Assembly (NCBI RefSeq): GCF_017591425.1
Contig: NW_024465885.1
Location: 39,750,501-39,814,500 of the forward strand
Length of the DNA stretch: 64,000 nt
Reading direction: 5' to 3'
Source: Ochotona curzoniae
Taxonomy: Eukaryota; Chordata; Mammalia; Lagomorpha; Ochotonidae
Position numbers and translations under genes: made by a program. Below are positions 41,201 to 49,531 of the stretch, piece after piece. Numbering within the stretch: position 1 is the first letter of the stretch; each line of letters starts with the position of its first letter. The notes below the pieces were generated by a model. It made no database searches. It was given only the letters and a program-made list of their open reading frames with translations, and was not told the origin of the DNA.

Positions 41201-44097
41201 ATATTTATGCCTTTGGGGGATCTGATTTTCACATTGCTAAATATTCCCTCCTTTTTGCAGGTGAAAGGAAACACGTTTACACCAATGCTAAAAAGCAAAT
41301 GCTGATTTCTCTTGCTCCTCCTGTTCTCACTCTTCATTTAAAGAGATTTCAGCAGGTACTCCTTGTCACTCCAAATGTTTAAATATTTAACCTACTGTAT
41401 TATTGTTCAGGTGTATTACTGTAGTTGTTTCAGTTTTCTGTTATATTTTAATTCAAACTTTAAGGAAATGGAGCAATAAATCAGTGGGCAAGAAAGCTCA
41501 GATATCAAGGTATAGGGAGCGATACAGGCACATTCCTTCCTCCCGTTTGTTAGAAATGATACCGTTCTTAGTGTGTTAACTTCAACCAAAATTGCGTGTT
41601 GAACTACCCAGCTTTCCTGCCTGTGTTTCATATAGGAGCATGAGTGTTTTTCGTTTTTGTGTGTGGTAGCTTAATGGTACTGACCCTTGATAAGAGCACA
41701 TTTGTGCCTTTTATTTTTATCTCTTTGGTGACTCCATCTTATCTGGAAGACTTTGCAGTAAGCCTCAGGACGTTCAGATTCTGGGCCATTTTAGACTATA
41801 TTTCCAGGATCTTGGGAAAATTCTGCTTCTTATGCTTGTTACACAGGTGAAGCAGTTGAGTGGTTCGTTACTTAATGTGTTGTACTCGACTGGAAGGTAA
41901 TACCGGCAATATGTGTTTCACAGAAAGAATTCTGCTATTTAGAAATTTTTCAGAGCCTTGCACTCTGGAATAATCAAATCTGGTTGGCTAAAACAGAAAT
42001 ATTATAAACTTTATTGTGGAAGTACCATCTATGCTTGTGGTATGTGTTTACTGAGCAAAAACTAACTTGGACTCACTCAGCAGCCCAGAACAATACCTTT
42101 CCCTAAGATTGAACTAGGACTGGATGTTGGTGGTAGTGCTTTGGGTATTGGCGGGAGCCTAGAGGTTTCATAGTATCTACAGCTTTTCTAGGAAAATAAC
42201 TCAATTTGTTTTCCTTCTTTTAGGCTGGTTTTACTCTGCGCAAAGTTAACAAACACATAAAGTTTCCAGAAATCTTAGATTTGGCTCCTTTTTGTGCCCT
42301 TAAATGTAAGGTATGTGAAAGAAGTACTCTATCTTTTTTGTTTGTTAGGAAAATCCCATGAAGGGCAAATCATAGCTTGCCAAAGATTTGGGTCACTAAC
42401 TCACATAAGTAGGTAAGAATTACTGAGTAGCGTGGGTCTTTGATGATAATATCTAATCTGTTTACATTGCCAGCTCCCAGCATAGCCCTATTTTGCACAG
42501 CCATGCCTTTCGTCCAGCGTTTTTGCCTGAAAAACTTGTTTCATCTTGATTTGTCACTTTTGCTCTATGAGAATTACATGGGACATGGTGTGTTTTAGTG
42601 TTCCCTGAACCACCAGTATGCTGGCTTACTTTATATCACCCTGGTTTGTGTATACCAGTCTCAACAGTCATATTAAACAGTTAAAAACTACAGGGTAGGG
42701 CCCCAGTGTGGTAAACCTAGTGGCTGAATCCTTGCTTTGCAAGCACCTGGATGCTATACGGGTGCTGGTTTGTGCTCGACTTCCCATCCAGCTCCCTGCT
42801 TGTGGCCTGGGAAGGCCATCAAGGACGCCCCACAGCCTTGGGACTCTGAACCCACATGGGAGACCTGTAAGAAGCTCCTGACTTCGGATTGGCTCAGCTT
42901 CAGCCTTGGCGGCCATGTGGGGAGTGAATCAGCGGACAGAAGATCTTTCTCTATGTATCTCCTCTCTGTAGATCTGCCTTGCAAGGAAATAAATCTTAAA
43001 AAACAAAAAAAGTTAAAGGAGCAGGGTTGGGAGGTAGAAAAGATGGTGAGTTCCCCTTTGGGATTCACTGAGCGTCAGGTACCTTTGAGATCCACCAGTC
43101 ATAGCACCAGCCATGTTTTCTTTTTCCCGATATGATTTTTTTTTCAATATCATAGCTACACCACTGAAATCTACCATCTGCTGCTTCTCTCCCCAGGTGG
43201 TACCAAAACAGTAGTTTCTGGGTGTTCCACTCAGGTGGTGGGGCCCACGCCCAGGCTGTTAGTAGGGTAGCTGGATCATAATTGACAAGCACACAAATCG
43301 ATGCCTCTCAAGTGGCACTGGCATGGCAGGTCGCAATTTCCTCACTGCACCACAATGCTGAGTCGGGGTTATTTCTGACAACCTAATATTGTCTGTTTCC
43401 ACTTAAGGATTACACTTTGGGCATGTAATAGAATGATGTCCAGGGTTTGAAATGATCTCACAGCTCCCAGAGAAACCCTCCAGTTATCCAGACCGTGTAA
43501 TCAGTTATAAGTGGCCTGGGGTTTATGGTTCTTCCACAGGAGAAGCTGGAATGACAAGAAACATCTCAGTAGGCAGAGAAGAGGGAGGGAGAACTAGTCG
43601 GGATTGGATTCATGAATAATTTTGATCTTCAGAAAGTAAAGGTTAAGAAGTACAGGCTTTTTTTTGCCAGTGACCTCTGTGAAACAGGAAGAGAACTAAC
43701 TTCTAGATTTTATTTTTAAAGAATGTTGCTGAAGAAAATACAAGAGTACTGTATTCCTTGTATGGGATTGTTGAACACAGTGGTACAATGCGGTCAGGAC
43801 ATTACACCGCCTATGCCAAGGCAAGAACTGCCAGTACTCGCCTCTCTAATCTCGTTCTTCACGGTGATATTCTGCAAGGTAAGAGGTCCTGGAACATTTG
43901 GGATTTTAAACTGATAGCAGGACTAAAAAGAAATATCTATTTACATTTCATTTTCAATTTCCTCTTTGACAGGTTTAGAAATGGAATCAACCAAAGGGCA
44001 GTGGTTTCACATCAGTGATACACATGTGCAAGCTGTGCCTACCACTAAAGTCCTAAACTCACAAGCATACCTCCTATTTTATGAAAGAATATTATAA
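17157..44097 (+). CDS. USP16: USP16, ubiquitin carboxyl-terminal hydrolase 16 (17 coding exons)
   Basis: Joined coding exons: 17157-17217, 21074-21252, 26305-26408, 28816-28919, 30061-30248, 30706-30801, 31701-31831, 32071-32158, 33446-33524, 35007-35098, 36085-36141, 37869-38045, 38486-39149, 41261-41355, 42224-42310, 43722-43878, 43973-44097. They give 827 aa against 823 in human. An N-terminal UBP zinc finger (about 22-142; Cys24, His26, Cys48, Cys51, Cys74, Cys77, Cys82, His90, His94, His103, Cys116, Cys119) recognises free ubiquitin tails. The USP catalytic core follows: Cys205 in GNTCFFN, His761 in RSGHYTAY. A Lys-rich, acidic insert (about 394-670) splits the core. In other mammals the enzyme removes ubiquitin from Lys119 of histone H2A, which counteracts Polycomb PRC1 and is needed for mitosis. 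It also acts on ribosomal ubiquitin fusions. Phase is preserved throughout. USP16 converges on CCT8. Confidence 0.97.
17675..18013 (-). repeat. Young C-SINE with target-site duplication
   Basis: Reverse copy of the GCGCGGTGGC subtype. CGAGACGCCACTTTTT on the left and CGAGACGTCACTTTTT on the right differ at one CpG. It forms an inverted pair with the copy at 18599. Confidence 0.93.
18599..18930 (+). repeat. Young C-SINE with target-site duplication
   Basis: Plus copy flanked by AAAACATGTCTTCTT at 18584-18598 and 18929-18943. Confidence 0.94.
19662..19937 (+). repeat. Old C-SINE
   Basis: Diverged plus copy from GGGGCTGACATAGCATAGTG to CGAATAAATAAATGGG. Confidence 0.65.
20620..20935 (-). repeat. 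C-SINE followed by a C run
   Basis: Reverse copy from AAGATTTATTCTTTATTTGA. A run of more than ten C closes it near 20,921-20,933. Confidence 0.75.
21074..21252 (+). CDS. USP16: USP16 exon 3, first half of UBP zinc finger
   Basis: Reads [13 protein letters not shown] to [10 protein letters not shown], with zinc ligands Cys24, His26, Cys48, Cys51, Cys74 and Cys77. Donor CAG|GTATGC. Confidence 0.96.
22000..23350. other. USP16 intron 3, no recognised feature
   Basis: About 1.3 kb of intronic DNA with no exon, SINE or structured element that I can recognise. Confidence 0.5.
23355..23680 (-). repeat. C-SINE
   Basis: Full-length reverse copy ending near TAGGTTACTGTGCTGGGC. Confidence 0.85.
24160..24350 (-). 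repeat. Old C-SINE fragment
   Basis: Reverse, with GAAAGACAGTTATATAGAGA and GGAGGCTTAACCTACCACG. The body is shortened. Confidence 0.55.
24370..24612 (-). repeat. Old C-SINE
   Basis: Reverse, with AAGAGAGATCTTCCATTGTG and TTAGCAGGAAGCTGAATCAG. The head is missing. Confidence 0.6.
24622..24897 (+). repeat. C-SINE
   Basis: Plus copy from GGGCGGGGGTGTTGTGCTTG to AAATAAATAAATCTTG, inserted beside the previous old copy. Confidence 0.7.
25360..25645 (-). repeat. Old C-SINE
   Basis: Reverse copy with AAAGGCAAATTTACAGAGAA and an end near GATGCCAACACTGGCAC. Confidence 0.65.
26305..26408 (+). CDS. USP16: USP16 exon 4, second part of UBP zinc finger
   Basis: Reads [16 protein letters not shown] to LVNWSVW, with Cys82, Arg84, His90, His94 and His103. 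Val110 replaces the Asp of human USP16 in the segment LDNWSVW. Donor TATG|GTGAGT. Confidence 0.95.
26466..26792 (+). repeat. C-SINE
   Basis: Full-length plus copy, head GGGCCCGGCGGCGTGGCC, 58 bp downstream of exon 4. Confidence 0.92.
27041..27335 (+). repeat. C-SINE
   Basis: Plus copy from GGCTGTTGTGATGGCTCACT to a CCAATAAAAATAAATTC tail followed by a GAAA run. Confidence 0.8.
27354..27648 (+). repeat. Old C-SINE
   Basis: Diverged plus copy with ACGGGAGCCCAGCTGAGGC and tail AAATAAGTAAATAAATC. Confidence 0.65.
27990..28605 (+). mobile_element. 5'-truncated LINE-1 3' end
   Basis: The sequence resembles lagomorph L1 3' UTR: GAATAGTACCCTATAGCC, GGATGTGGTTAAGAACTTGC, a G-rich block around 28,500-28,550 and a terminal AATTAATAAATTAAAAAAAG. 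No ORF2 frame is left. The left edge is approximate. Confidence 0.7.
28816..28919 (+). CDS. USP16: USP16 exon 5, end of UBP zinc finger
   Basis: Reads [20 protein letters not shown] and VDYVRKQ, with Cys116 and Cys119. Donor CCAG|GTAAAA. Confidence 0.96.
29505..29818 (-). repeat. C-SINE
   Basis: Reverse copy from TTTAAAGACTTATTGTTATT to TGCTACTGCACTGGAC. Confidence 0.88.
30061..30248 (+). CDS. USP16: USP16 exon 6, catalytic cysteine box
   Basis: Begins at a NAGNAG acceptor (GAAGCAG) and ends [22 protein letters not shown]. Cys205 is the nucleophile. Confidence 0.96.
30706..30801 (+). CDS. USP16: USP16 exon 7
   Basis: Reads [19 protein letters not shown] and ends FALT|GTATGT. It is 32 codons, phase 0. 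Confidence 0.95.
31075..31350 (-). repeat. Old C-SINE
   Basis: Reverse copy with TTATTTGTTTATTTGAAGGG and AGCAAGGAGCTGGATTGGAA. Confidence 0.7.
31615..31694. repeat. Perfect 40-bp tandem duplication upstream of USP16 exon 8
   Basis: Two identical 40-bp units (31615-31654, 31655-31694) each hold CTGAC and a T-rich tract, and end 6 bp before the acceptor at 31700. Confidence 0.95.
31701..31831 (+). CDS. USP16: USP16 exon 8
   Basis: Reads [20 protein letters not shown] and ends VCKK at donor AAAAA|GTAAGT. Confidence 0.96.
32071..32158 (+). CDS. USP16: USP16 exon 9, QQDSQE box
   Basis: Reads [20 protein letters not shown], a conserved USP core segment. The donor CCAA|GTTAGC is weak. Confidence 0.95.
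32375..32705 (-). repeat. C-SINE
   Basis: Reverse, diverged copy with TTTAGATTTATCTTTTTTAT and an end near TGCACCGTGGCAGCCCC. Confidence 0.75.
33446..33524 (+). CDS. USP16: USP16 exon 10
   Basis: Reads [20 protein letters not shown]; donor AAAG|GTAATG. Confidence 0.95.
33540..34420. other. USP16 intron 10, no recognised feature
   Basis: Non-coding sequence. ORFs here lack splice context or similarity that I recognise. Confidence 0.5.
34425..34540 (-). repeat. C-SINE fragment
   Basis: Reverse head fragment with AGAGCACACAGGCCATTCAA and CTTGCCCC. Confidence 0.5.
35007..35098 (+). CDS. USP16: USP16 exon 11
   Basis: Reads [20 protein letters not shown], then CDECRT, part of the finger region of the USP fold. 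Donor AACT|GTAAGT. Confidence 0.96.
35186..35495 (+). repeat. Old C-SINE
   Basis: Plus copy from GGGGCTGGCACTGTGGATCA to TTTCAAATAAATACAT. Confidence 0.75.
35605..35870 (-). repeat. Old C-SINE with GA run
   Basis: Reverse, diverged, with TATTTATATGTTTGAGAGAG, AAGCTGGGAGCTGGAATTTG and TGAACACCCATCACTCC. Confidence 0.5.
36085..36141 (+). CDS. USP16: USP16 exon 12
   Basis: Reads [19 protein letters not shown] (19 codons), donor CCAG|GTAAGA. Confidence 0.96.
36915..37200 (-). repeat. Old C-SINE
   Basis: Reverse, with GAGCGATCTTCCTTCTACTG and an end near ACACAATGATGCTGGTCCC. Confidence 0.65.
37210..37572 (-). repeat. Old C-SINE
   Basis: Reverse copy adjoining the previous one, with TTTTATTTAATTGAAAGCTA and CTATGCCACAACTTTGACC. 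Confidence 0.65.
37869..38045 (+). CDS. USP16: USP16 exon 13, start of acidic/basic insert
   Basis: Reads [13 protein letters not shown], an acidic [14 protein letters not shown] stretch, then [12 protein letters not shown], a possible nuclear localisation signal. Donor CAAG|GTGGGC. Confidence 0.95.
38095..38280 (-). repeat. C-SINE fragment
   Basis: Reverse, shortened body with CAGGAGCTTAATCCAGGTCT and GCATGAAGCTGGATCGG. Confidence 0.5.
38486..39149 (+). CDS. USP16: USP16 exon 14, large variable insert
   Basis: At 664 nt this is the longest exon. It begins [19 protein letters not shown], runs through a divergent acidic Ser/Asn/Glu-rich stretch, and returns to the conserved core at [19 protein letters not shown] and [16 protein letters not shown], ending with CEVCTRR. 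Donor AAAG|GTATTT. Confidence 0.96.
39283..39617 (-). repeat. C-SINE
   Basis: Full-length reverse copy ending GGCCATGCCGCCGGGCCC. Similar words TAAAGACT and TAAAGATT flank it. Confidence 0.92.
39631..39834. repeat. Perfect 101-bp direct duplication (period 103 bp)
   Basis: 39631-39731 recurs at 39734-39834 without a mismatch. The unit is the tail part of an old reverse C-SINE (ATTATTTTAAAGATCTTATT to GGCTATACCATCTGAGG). Confidence 0.95.
39640..40080 (-). repeat. Old C-SINE containing the duplication
   Basis: The SINE body continues after the second unit (CAGGCTGAGCCAGGAGCCAG, TTAGCAGGAAGCTGGGTTGG). Confidence 0.65.
40171..40480 (+). repeat. Old C-SINE
   Basis: Plus copy from AGGGGCTGGCACTGCGACGT to TTTCAAATAAATAATTAAT. 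Confidence 0.8.
40692..41035 (-). repeat. Young C-SINE
   Basis: Reverse copy of the GCGGTGGC-type subtype. GATATGCCTT recurs on both sides as a target-site duplication. Confidence 0.93.
41261..41355 (+). CDS. USP16: USP16 exon 15
   Basis: Reads [20 protein letters not shown] and [13 protein letters not shown], the conserved LHLKRF box. Donor GCAG|GTACTC. Confidence 0.96.
42224..42310 (+). CDS. USP16: USP16 exon 16
   Basis: Reads [20 protein letters not shown] and ends CALKCK (29 codons). Donor TAAG|GTATGT. Confidence 0.96.
42699..43012 (+). repeat. C-SINE
   Basis: Plus copy from GGGCCCCAGTGTGGTAAACC to AGGAAATAAATCTT. Confidence 0.85.
43135..43368 (-). repeat. Old C-SINE
   Basis: Reverse, strongly diverged, with CCATCTGCTGCTTCTCTCCC and CACTGCACCACAATGCTGAG. 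Confidence 0.5.
43722..43878 (+). CDS. USP16: USP16 exon 17, catalytic histidine box
   Basis: Reads [20 protein letters not shown] and [16 protein letters not shown]. His761 is the catalytic histidine. Donor CAAG|GTAAGA. Confidence 0.96.
43973..44097 (+). CDS. USP16: USP16 exon 18, C-terminus
   Basis: Reads [20 protein letters not shown] and ends [10 protein letters not shown], stop TAA at 44095-44097. It has one more residue (Thr) than human after MES. Confidence 0.96.
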
Positions 44098-44129
44098 AAC
44101 AAAACTGGTTTTTACAGTGGCTGTATAAC

Positions 44130-44155
44130 AATAAAGAAGTAACGACTATAATAAA
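44130..44155 (+). terminator. USP16: USP16 polyadenylation signals
   Basis: AATAAA begins at 44130, and a second one about 20 bp later. Both lie within 60 bp of the stop codon. Confidence 0.75.
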
Positions 44156-44705
44156 TCATGTTTACTTAATATTAACTACATGACAGAAGAAATCATGTTT
44201 GAATATTGAAGGGAAAAATAACTACAAAGATCTACAGTGGTTTTGTATTGTCACAGTGGTTTTTATTCCTGCTTCTATTTCCTGAAAGGAAATTCTCAGT
44301 TACTTGAAATCTACGCTTAGCATGTCTGGGCAGTAGGTTGCAATGCATCAATAAACGGACTTACTCCACAATTTGTTTTATTATTTGTAAGATTTGAAGT
44401 TGCACTGACTTTTGTTTCAGACTTGCCAGTGAAACATACTATCTGTTTTATAACACAGGGGCTGGCAGCAGAATGTAACTGCATCCTTCTACTTACAGCG
44501 TGCCTGACCTGGGACGTAGCACCCACTGCGTACTTGCTCCTGTGCAAACTGTCAGCTGACTCAAAGCAGAAAACACACACAGAGCCAGGCTTCTGGGTCT
44601 ATGATTGTTCCAAGGATTCCTTACTGCCAGCATCCCAGAGCCTAAGGCCTGTCTACTCACTCATCACATAGTATTTGTCTCAATCTTGAGTCTTCCTAAG
44701 ATTTC

Positions 44706-44985
44706 TTGATGAGGACCCAGTGTGATGGCTCAGTGGCTAAAACCTTGCCCTGCACATGTCACTTCATGCCTGTCTGCTCCACTTCCTATCCACTGTATGT
44801 AGCCTGGGAAAGCATAGGGTGACCCTGCACCCAAGTGTGAGACCTAGAAGCTCCTGGCTCCAGACTTTGGATCAGCTCAGTTCCACCTATTGTGGCCACT
44901 AGAGAGTGAAACAGTGGACAGAAGATCTTTCTGTCTTCTCTCTGTAAACCTGGCTTTCTGAAAAAATGAATCAAACTTTTCTTAA
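44706..44985 (+). repeat. C-SINE
   Basis: Plus, diverged copy with GGACCCAGTGTGATGGCTCA and GTGAAACAGTGGACAGAAGA. Confidence 0.75.
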
Positions 44986-45051
44986 TGCACCTTTGGTGTA
45001 GCAGTAGTCAGAAAGAAAGACTCCATCACCCATATTATAAATTTCCTTTTA

Positions 45052-45625
45052 CGGCCTGATGTGGTAGGCAAATGGCTAAGTCCTTGCCTTGCCAGCAGCA
45101 GCATCCCATCCAGGCACCGGTTTGTGTCCCAGCTGCTCCATTTTCCATCCAGCTTCCTGCTTGTGGCCTGGGAAAGCAGTCAGGGACAACCCAAAGCCTG
45201 GGGACCCTGCACGCTCATGGGAGACCGTTCCGGCCAGCAGAGCCAGTAATGTGGACACTGGGTTGGTCTAGGGGATGAGGCACCGATAGGAGACCAGTGA
45301 TGGTGGAAGCCTCTCTGAAGTCTCTCATTTGCCCTTTCACCTCTACTTGTTTACTCTTTCCCCCGCACCCCCATTAGCGCATGTTGGATACAGCTGAGTC
45401 CAATTAAACCAGGTGCTTCTAGCCCCAAGCCCGCTCCCTCTAGTGCTCGGCTTAACGAGTGCTAGTGAACTCCTTAGCCCACAGCAGGAGACCCAGAAGA
45501 ATCTCCAGGCTCCTGGCTTCAGATCGGCTCAGCTCTGGCCCTTGTAGCCACTTGGGGAGTCAATCAGCAGATGGAAGATCTTTCTGTATCTCCTCTCTGT
45601 AAATCTAACTTTTTGATAAAGATTT
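45052..45625 (+). repeat. C-SINE split by a 258-bp insertion
   Basis: The 5' half (45052-45227, ending GGGAGACC) and the 3' half (about 45486-45625, starting GAGACCCAGAAGAATCTCC) are parts of one plus SINE. The DNA between is not SINE and has no poly-A. Confidence 0.65.
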
Positions 45626-45626
45626 T

Positions 45627-45941
45627 TTTTTTAAGATTTTATTACAAAGTCAGATATACAGAGAGCAGAGAAAAGATGATCTTCCATCTGATGATTCACT
45701 CCCGAAGTGATGCCAACGGTCAGTGCTGTGCTGATCCAAAGCCAGGAACTTCCTCCAGGTCTCCCACACTGGTGCAGGATCCCAAAGCAATTGGGGATTG
45801 GGCCATCCTCAATTGCTTTCCCAGGCCACAGGCAGGGAGCTGGATGGGAAATGGAGCTGCGAGGATTAGAACCGGCGCCCATATAGGATCCCAGCAAGTT
45901 CAAGGCGAGGACTTTAGCTGCTAGGCCATGGTGCTGGGCCC
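45627..45941 (-). repeat. C-SINE inserted at the tail of the split SINE
   Basis: Full-length reverse copy ending GCTAGGCCATGGTGCTGGGC. Confidence 0.88.
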
Positions 45942-45968
45942 AAAAATCTTTTTAAAATTCCTCTGAAG

Positions 45969-46180
45969 TAGGGCTCGGCGGTGTGGCCGCACCGGGATCC
46001 CCAAGCCAGAGCTCCCACCTGAATGGAAGGGACTCAAGCACTTAGCCCATCATTTGCTGTCTTCCTTCCAAAATGCACATTACCAGGAAGCTGAAATTAG
46101 AAGCAGGGCTGGAATTCAAAACCAGACATCCTGGTTCGGGCCTGGACTTTGAATGGCCAAGAACACTTTGTCTAGTCTCA
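45969..46180. repeat. SINE remnants
   Basis: A 30-bp plus SINE head (GGGCTCGGCGGTGTGGCC) abuts an old reverse fragment with TACCAGGAAGCTGAAATTAG. Confidence 0.5.
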
Positions 46181-46306
46181 GTTACAGTTTGGCTGAATTT
46201 CACTTTCCTTTTCACAGGTTAATGTTCAATTACATACTTTTTGCTGGAAAGACTACATTTTTAAAATTGGGAATTATATCGGACCGTTCTAAAAATGAAT
46301 TGGTTA

Positions 46307-46632
46307 GGGCCCGGTAGCATGGCCTAGCGGCTAAAGTCCTCGCCTTGAACACTCCAGGATCCCATATGGGTGCCTGTTCTAATCCCAGCAGCGCCACTTC
46401 CCATCCAGCTCCCTGCTTGTGGCCTGGGAAAGCAGTCAAGGACAGCCCAAAGCCTTGGGACCCTGCACCTGCATGGGATACCCGGAAGAAGTTCCTGGAT
46501 CCTGGCTTGGGATCGGCATAGCATCGGCCATTGCGCTCACTTGGGGAGTAAATCATCGGATGGAAGATCTTCCTCTGTCTCTCCTCCTCTCTGTATGTCT
46601 GACTTTGTAATGAAAATAAATAAATCTTACAT
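46307..46632 (+). repeat. C-SINE
   Basis: Full-length plus copy, head GGGCCCGGTAGCATGGCC, tail AATGAAAATAAATAAATC. Confidence 0.92.
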
Positions 46633-46744
46633 AATTCAGGGACCTTGTGTTAGTAACAAATACAGTCCGCATGTCTACTGAATCATTGTCCTTTAGTTTT
46701 CAACAGACTGAGAGGATCTGTGTAACTCATTTGTGCATTTCTGG

Positions 46745-49531
46745 ATATATTTGTGTTTTTCCATTTTTTTTGATGATTTTTACATAGATGATTAGGTTGC
46801 CAAGGGTCAAGGGCTAGAAGGGAGGAGATAAGGGGAGAAGCCACACCCAGCTTCCCAACCACCTCCATATCCTGGGATGGGGGACAGCCACCTGTTGTTA
46901 TCCCAGGGTCTCTGAAGTGGGCCATGTTCCAAGCGTCCTGCTCAAGTGATTTTGATAATTCAACAGTTCTGAATTGCTGTCGATCCCTCCACTCCAATCA
47001 CAGTGAAATCTCTCTAGACTCTAGTGGCTGATAGGCCACCTTGGATTCTGCATTTGTATAGCCAACACTTGGCTGGGGTAGTTGATCATTGTGTTTTGTC
47101 CTCTGCTGTGGTTCCAGGTGTCCTGTACAGGTTTTAATGTGCTGCCATATACTGTGTGCAACTGGCTGTGCTGCCCAGCTCTGACACATGCATTCCACAG
47201 GCAGACCATGGAACCTGCCGTTCTTTCCATGGATGGGGTTCATTCGGAGGGTGGCGGGCAGGAATTCCCAAAGAAACCTCATCTGAACTGATCCCAGACC
47301 TGATTCTTGTGTGTGCTAGCCAATACAAGGTCTGGCACAGTCCATCGCCCGTTACCTTATATATATGCTAGTGGTTGCAACTGCTGGTTCAGTTCTGTTT
47401 CTAGTCCTGTCTTTTACAGGAACCAATCGGTATTGCAGTCCAGCCCGATCCTGCCCACCACACACTTGGCCCTCATGCAAACCAGTGGGAGTTGTTGCAT
47501 CCTAGTAAGAATGACCCCCCAATAATTCCTGCCAGGCCATCCCCTTGCCCTGGTTCCTGTACTTGCCAATATGTCCCAAATCCTATCTAGCTCCCATACA
47601 TGTCAATGGGCACTGAAACCTAGTTCAACCCAGCCAGCCCCACTATCCAGTCCACACTAGTGCTGATGGGTTCCATCCTCTAGCCATGCCTGCTCCTAGT
47701 CCTGGTTCTCATGCTTACCAGTGGGAGTGGCAACCCAAGAGGTGCTCAGTTTCCCTTATGTGTTCACTCCCACTCCCAGATCTTGCCACCAGGTTTTTCT
47801 GCAATTCAGCTTAACAGAATTTGACCTCCATGCCAGCATCTGCCAGCTGATGCTGTGGCAAAGCCCAACCCACCCACACACACTCTGGTATATACATGTA
47901 CCAGAAGGTACAGTTAGCTCAGCCTGGCTTTGCCCTGATCCAGCTCACATGCAGGCCAACAGGTGTTGTCACCTGGCCTGGCCTGATCTGCCCCTGATCC
48001 CAGCTCTCGGGCTCACCAGTGATAGTGGTACAGAAGTGTGGCCCCCCGCTGGGTCTCACGTGTTGGTTGGGTGCTGCAGCCGTTTGGCATGGCTCACCTC
48101 ACCTTGGCATTTGCCAGTGGGTGCTGTAGCACAGCCCAGCCTCAATTCCAGCTCATTCTGGTGGGGGCTACAGCTTAGACCAGACCAGCCCACCTCCAGT
48201 ATCAACTCTAGCTGGCAGGTGCTGCAACCTGGCTCTGCTCAGTTTGTTCCCATCCCTGGCTCATGCAAACCAGTAGGTGTCAAAGCCTATTCCGGCATAA
48301 CCTGTACTCCAGCCTTGTTTCTGCACTCGCCAGTGGGCTAAGGTTTGCTCAGCCCTTCTAATCCACCCCTTCCAAAACCAACCTACACACTTGCCAGCAG
48401 ATGGAGCTACCTTGCCCAGCCTGCCCAACACCCGGGCCTGGACCATGTGCTCACCAGTGGGTGCTATGGCCCACCCACCAAGGGAGTTTCCCAAGTTCTC
48501 CCATTTGGCCCACTCCCAGATCTCACGCATGCCAGTGGGTGCTAGGCTCTTACCTGGCATAGCCTGCCCTGTCCATCCTGGCCTTTGCACAAGCTGGTTG
48601 TTGTTGTAGCCTGGCCTACCCCACTGTTTTAGGGTGCACATACAGGTGCTGCAGCCTGGACCTGACCAGCCTATTTCCAACACCAGTATCTGAGTGGTTG
48701 TGGGTTCTACGGCCATGCCTAGCTCAGCCCATCACCACCCTAACTCAAGCTAACCAGTGGGAATGGCAGTTCCACAGAGTTAGGCCCACATATCTCCCAC
48801 AGAATTTACCCCCAGAGCTGGTTGTTTTGCATGGTGGTTAGTATCATGGCCCAGGCTAATGTGATCTGTCCCACTGTAATACTGTCACATACTGGGCCAG
48901 ACAGGAACTCAGCCCTAGCTTTTGTGTGGGCTGGTGTGTGGTGGTCAATGATCCAGGTCAGGTCTCCAATGTGGGCTGACCCACAAAGGTCTTCTGATCT
49001 GTCCCCTCCAAAACACAGGTCTCAGTCCCCTCACTTACCTGCCAAGTACAGTGGTCTCGTTGGGAGTCCCTCAGGAGTCATTCCTCACCTGCAAGACACT
49101 TACATGGAAGTCCTCCCTACCCCACATCCCCTTGCTCCTTCCCCCAATCAATCCACAACCCTTGTGCACAGGAGTCATGGTTCTTCAGCCCAGTCTTCAG
49201 AAGCCCAGCAGGTGGTGTGCTGATGCAAAGCTCACCCTACCCACCGGAGTCCTAAGTTCCTGGCACATGGGCTGGGCTGGTGCCTTACCCAAGATCCAGC
49301 TCCATTTAGTGGACAGGCCTAGTGGCACACCAGTGCTGCGTGCTGACCTGGATTTTCCCTGCCCAGGACCAAGCTCCTGAGGAAATCCCGATTGGCTCCA
49401 CCTGCCTAAAGGTGAGCTCCCATGTCCCTACATGCCCACCACATGCCCTTAGTGACTCTCCAACCCAAGCCCGCATCCATAGGTCCCCAAGGCCTCATCA
49501 TCACCCCCAACAGGCAGGTCGCCAGCACAGG
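46745..49531 (-). mobile_element. Monomer-bearing, ORF-less retroelement, copy B
   Basis: On the minus strand the left two-thirds (49,531 to about 47,350) is a ladder of degenerate GC-rich units with landmarks such as GCACCCACTGGC and GGCTGGGCTGTGC. A unique segment shared with copy A follows (47,330-46,750), then an A-rich tail (ATCATCAAAAAAAATGG). The words AACTCATTTGTGCATTTCTGG (46724-46744) and AACTCATTTGTACATTTCTA (from 49532) flank it like a long target-site duplication. No L1 ORF1 or ORF2 is visible. Confidence 0.65.

Noticed and set aside
47721..48341. 206-residue plus ORF
   Set aside because: It lies antisense within the monomer ladder of copy B and has no recognisable domain.
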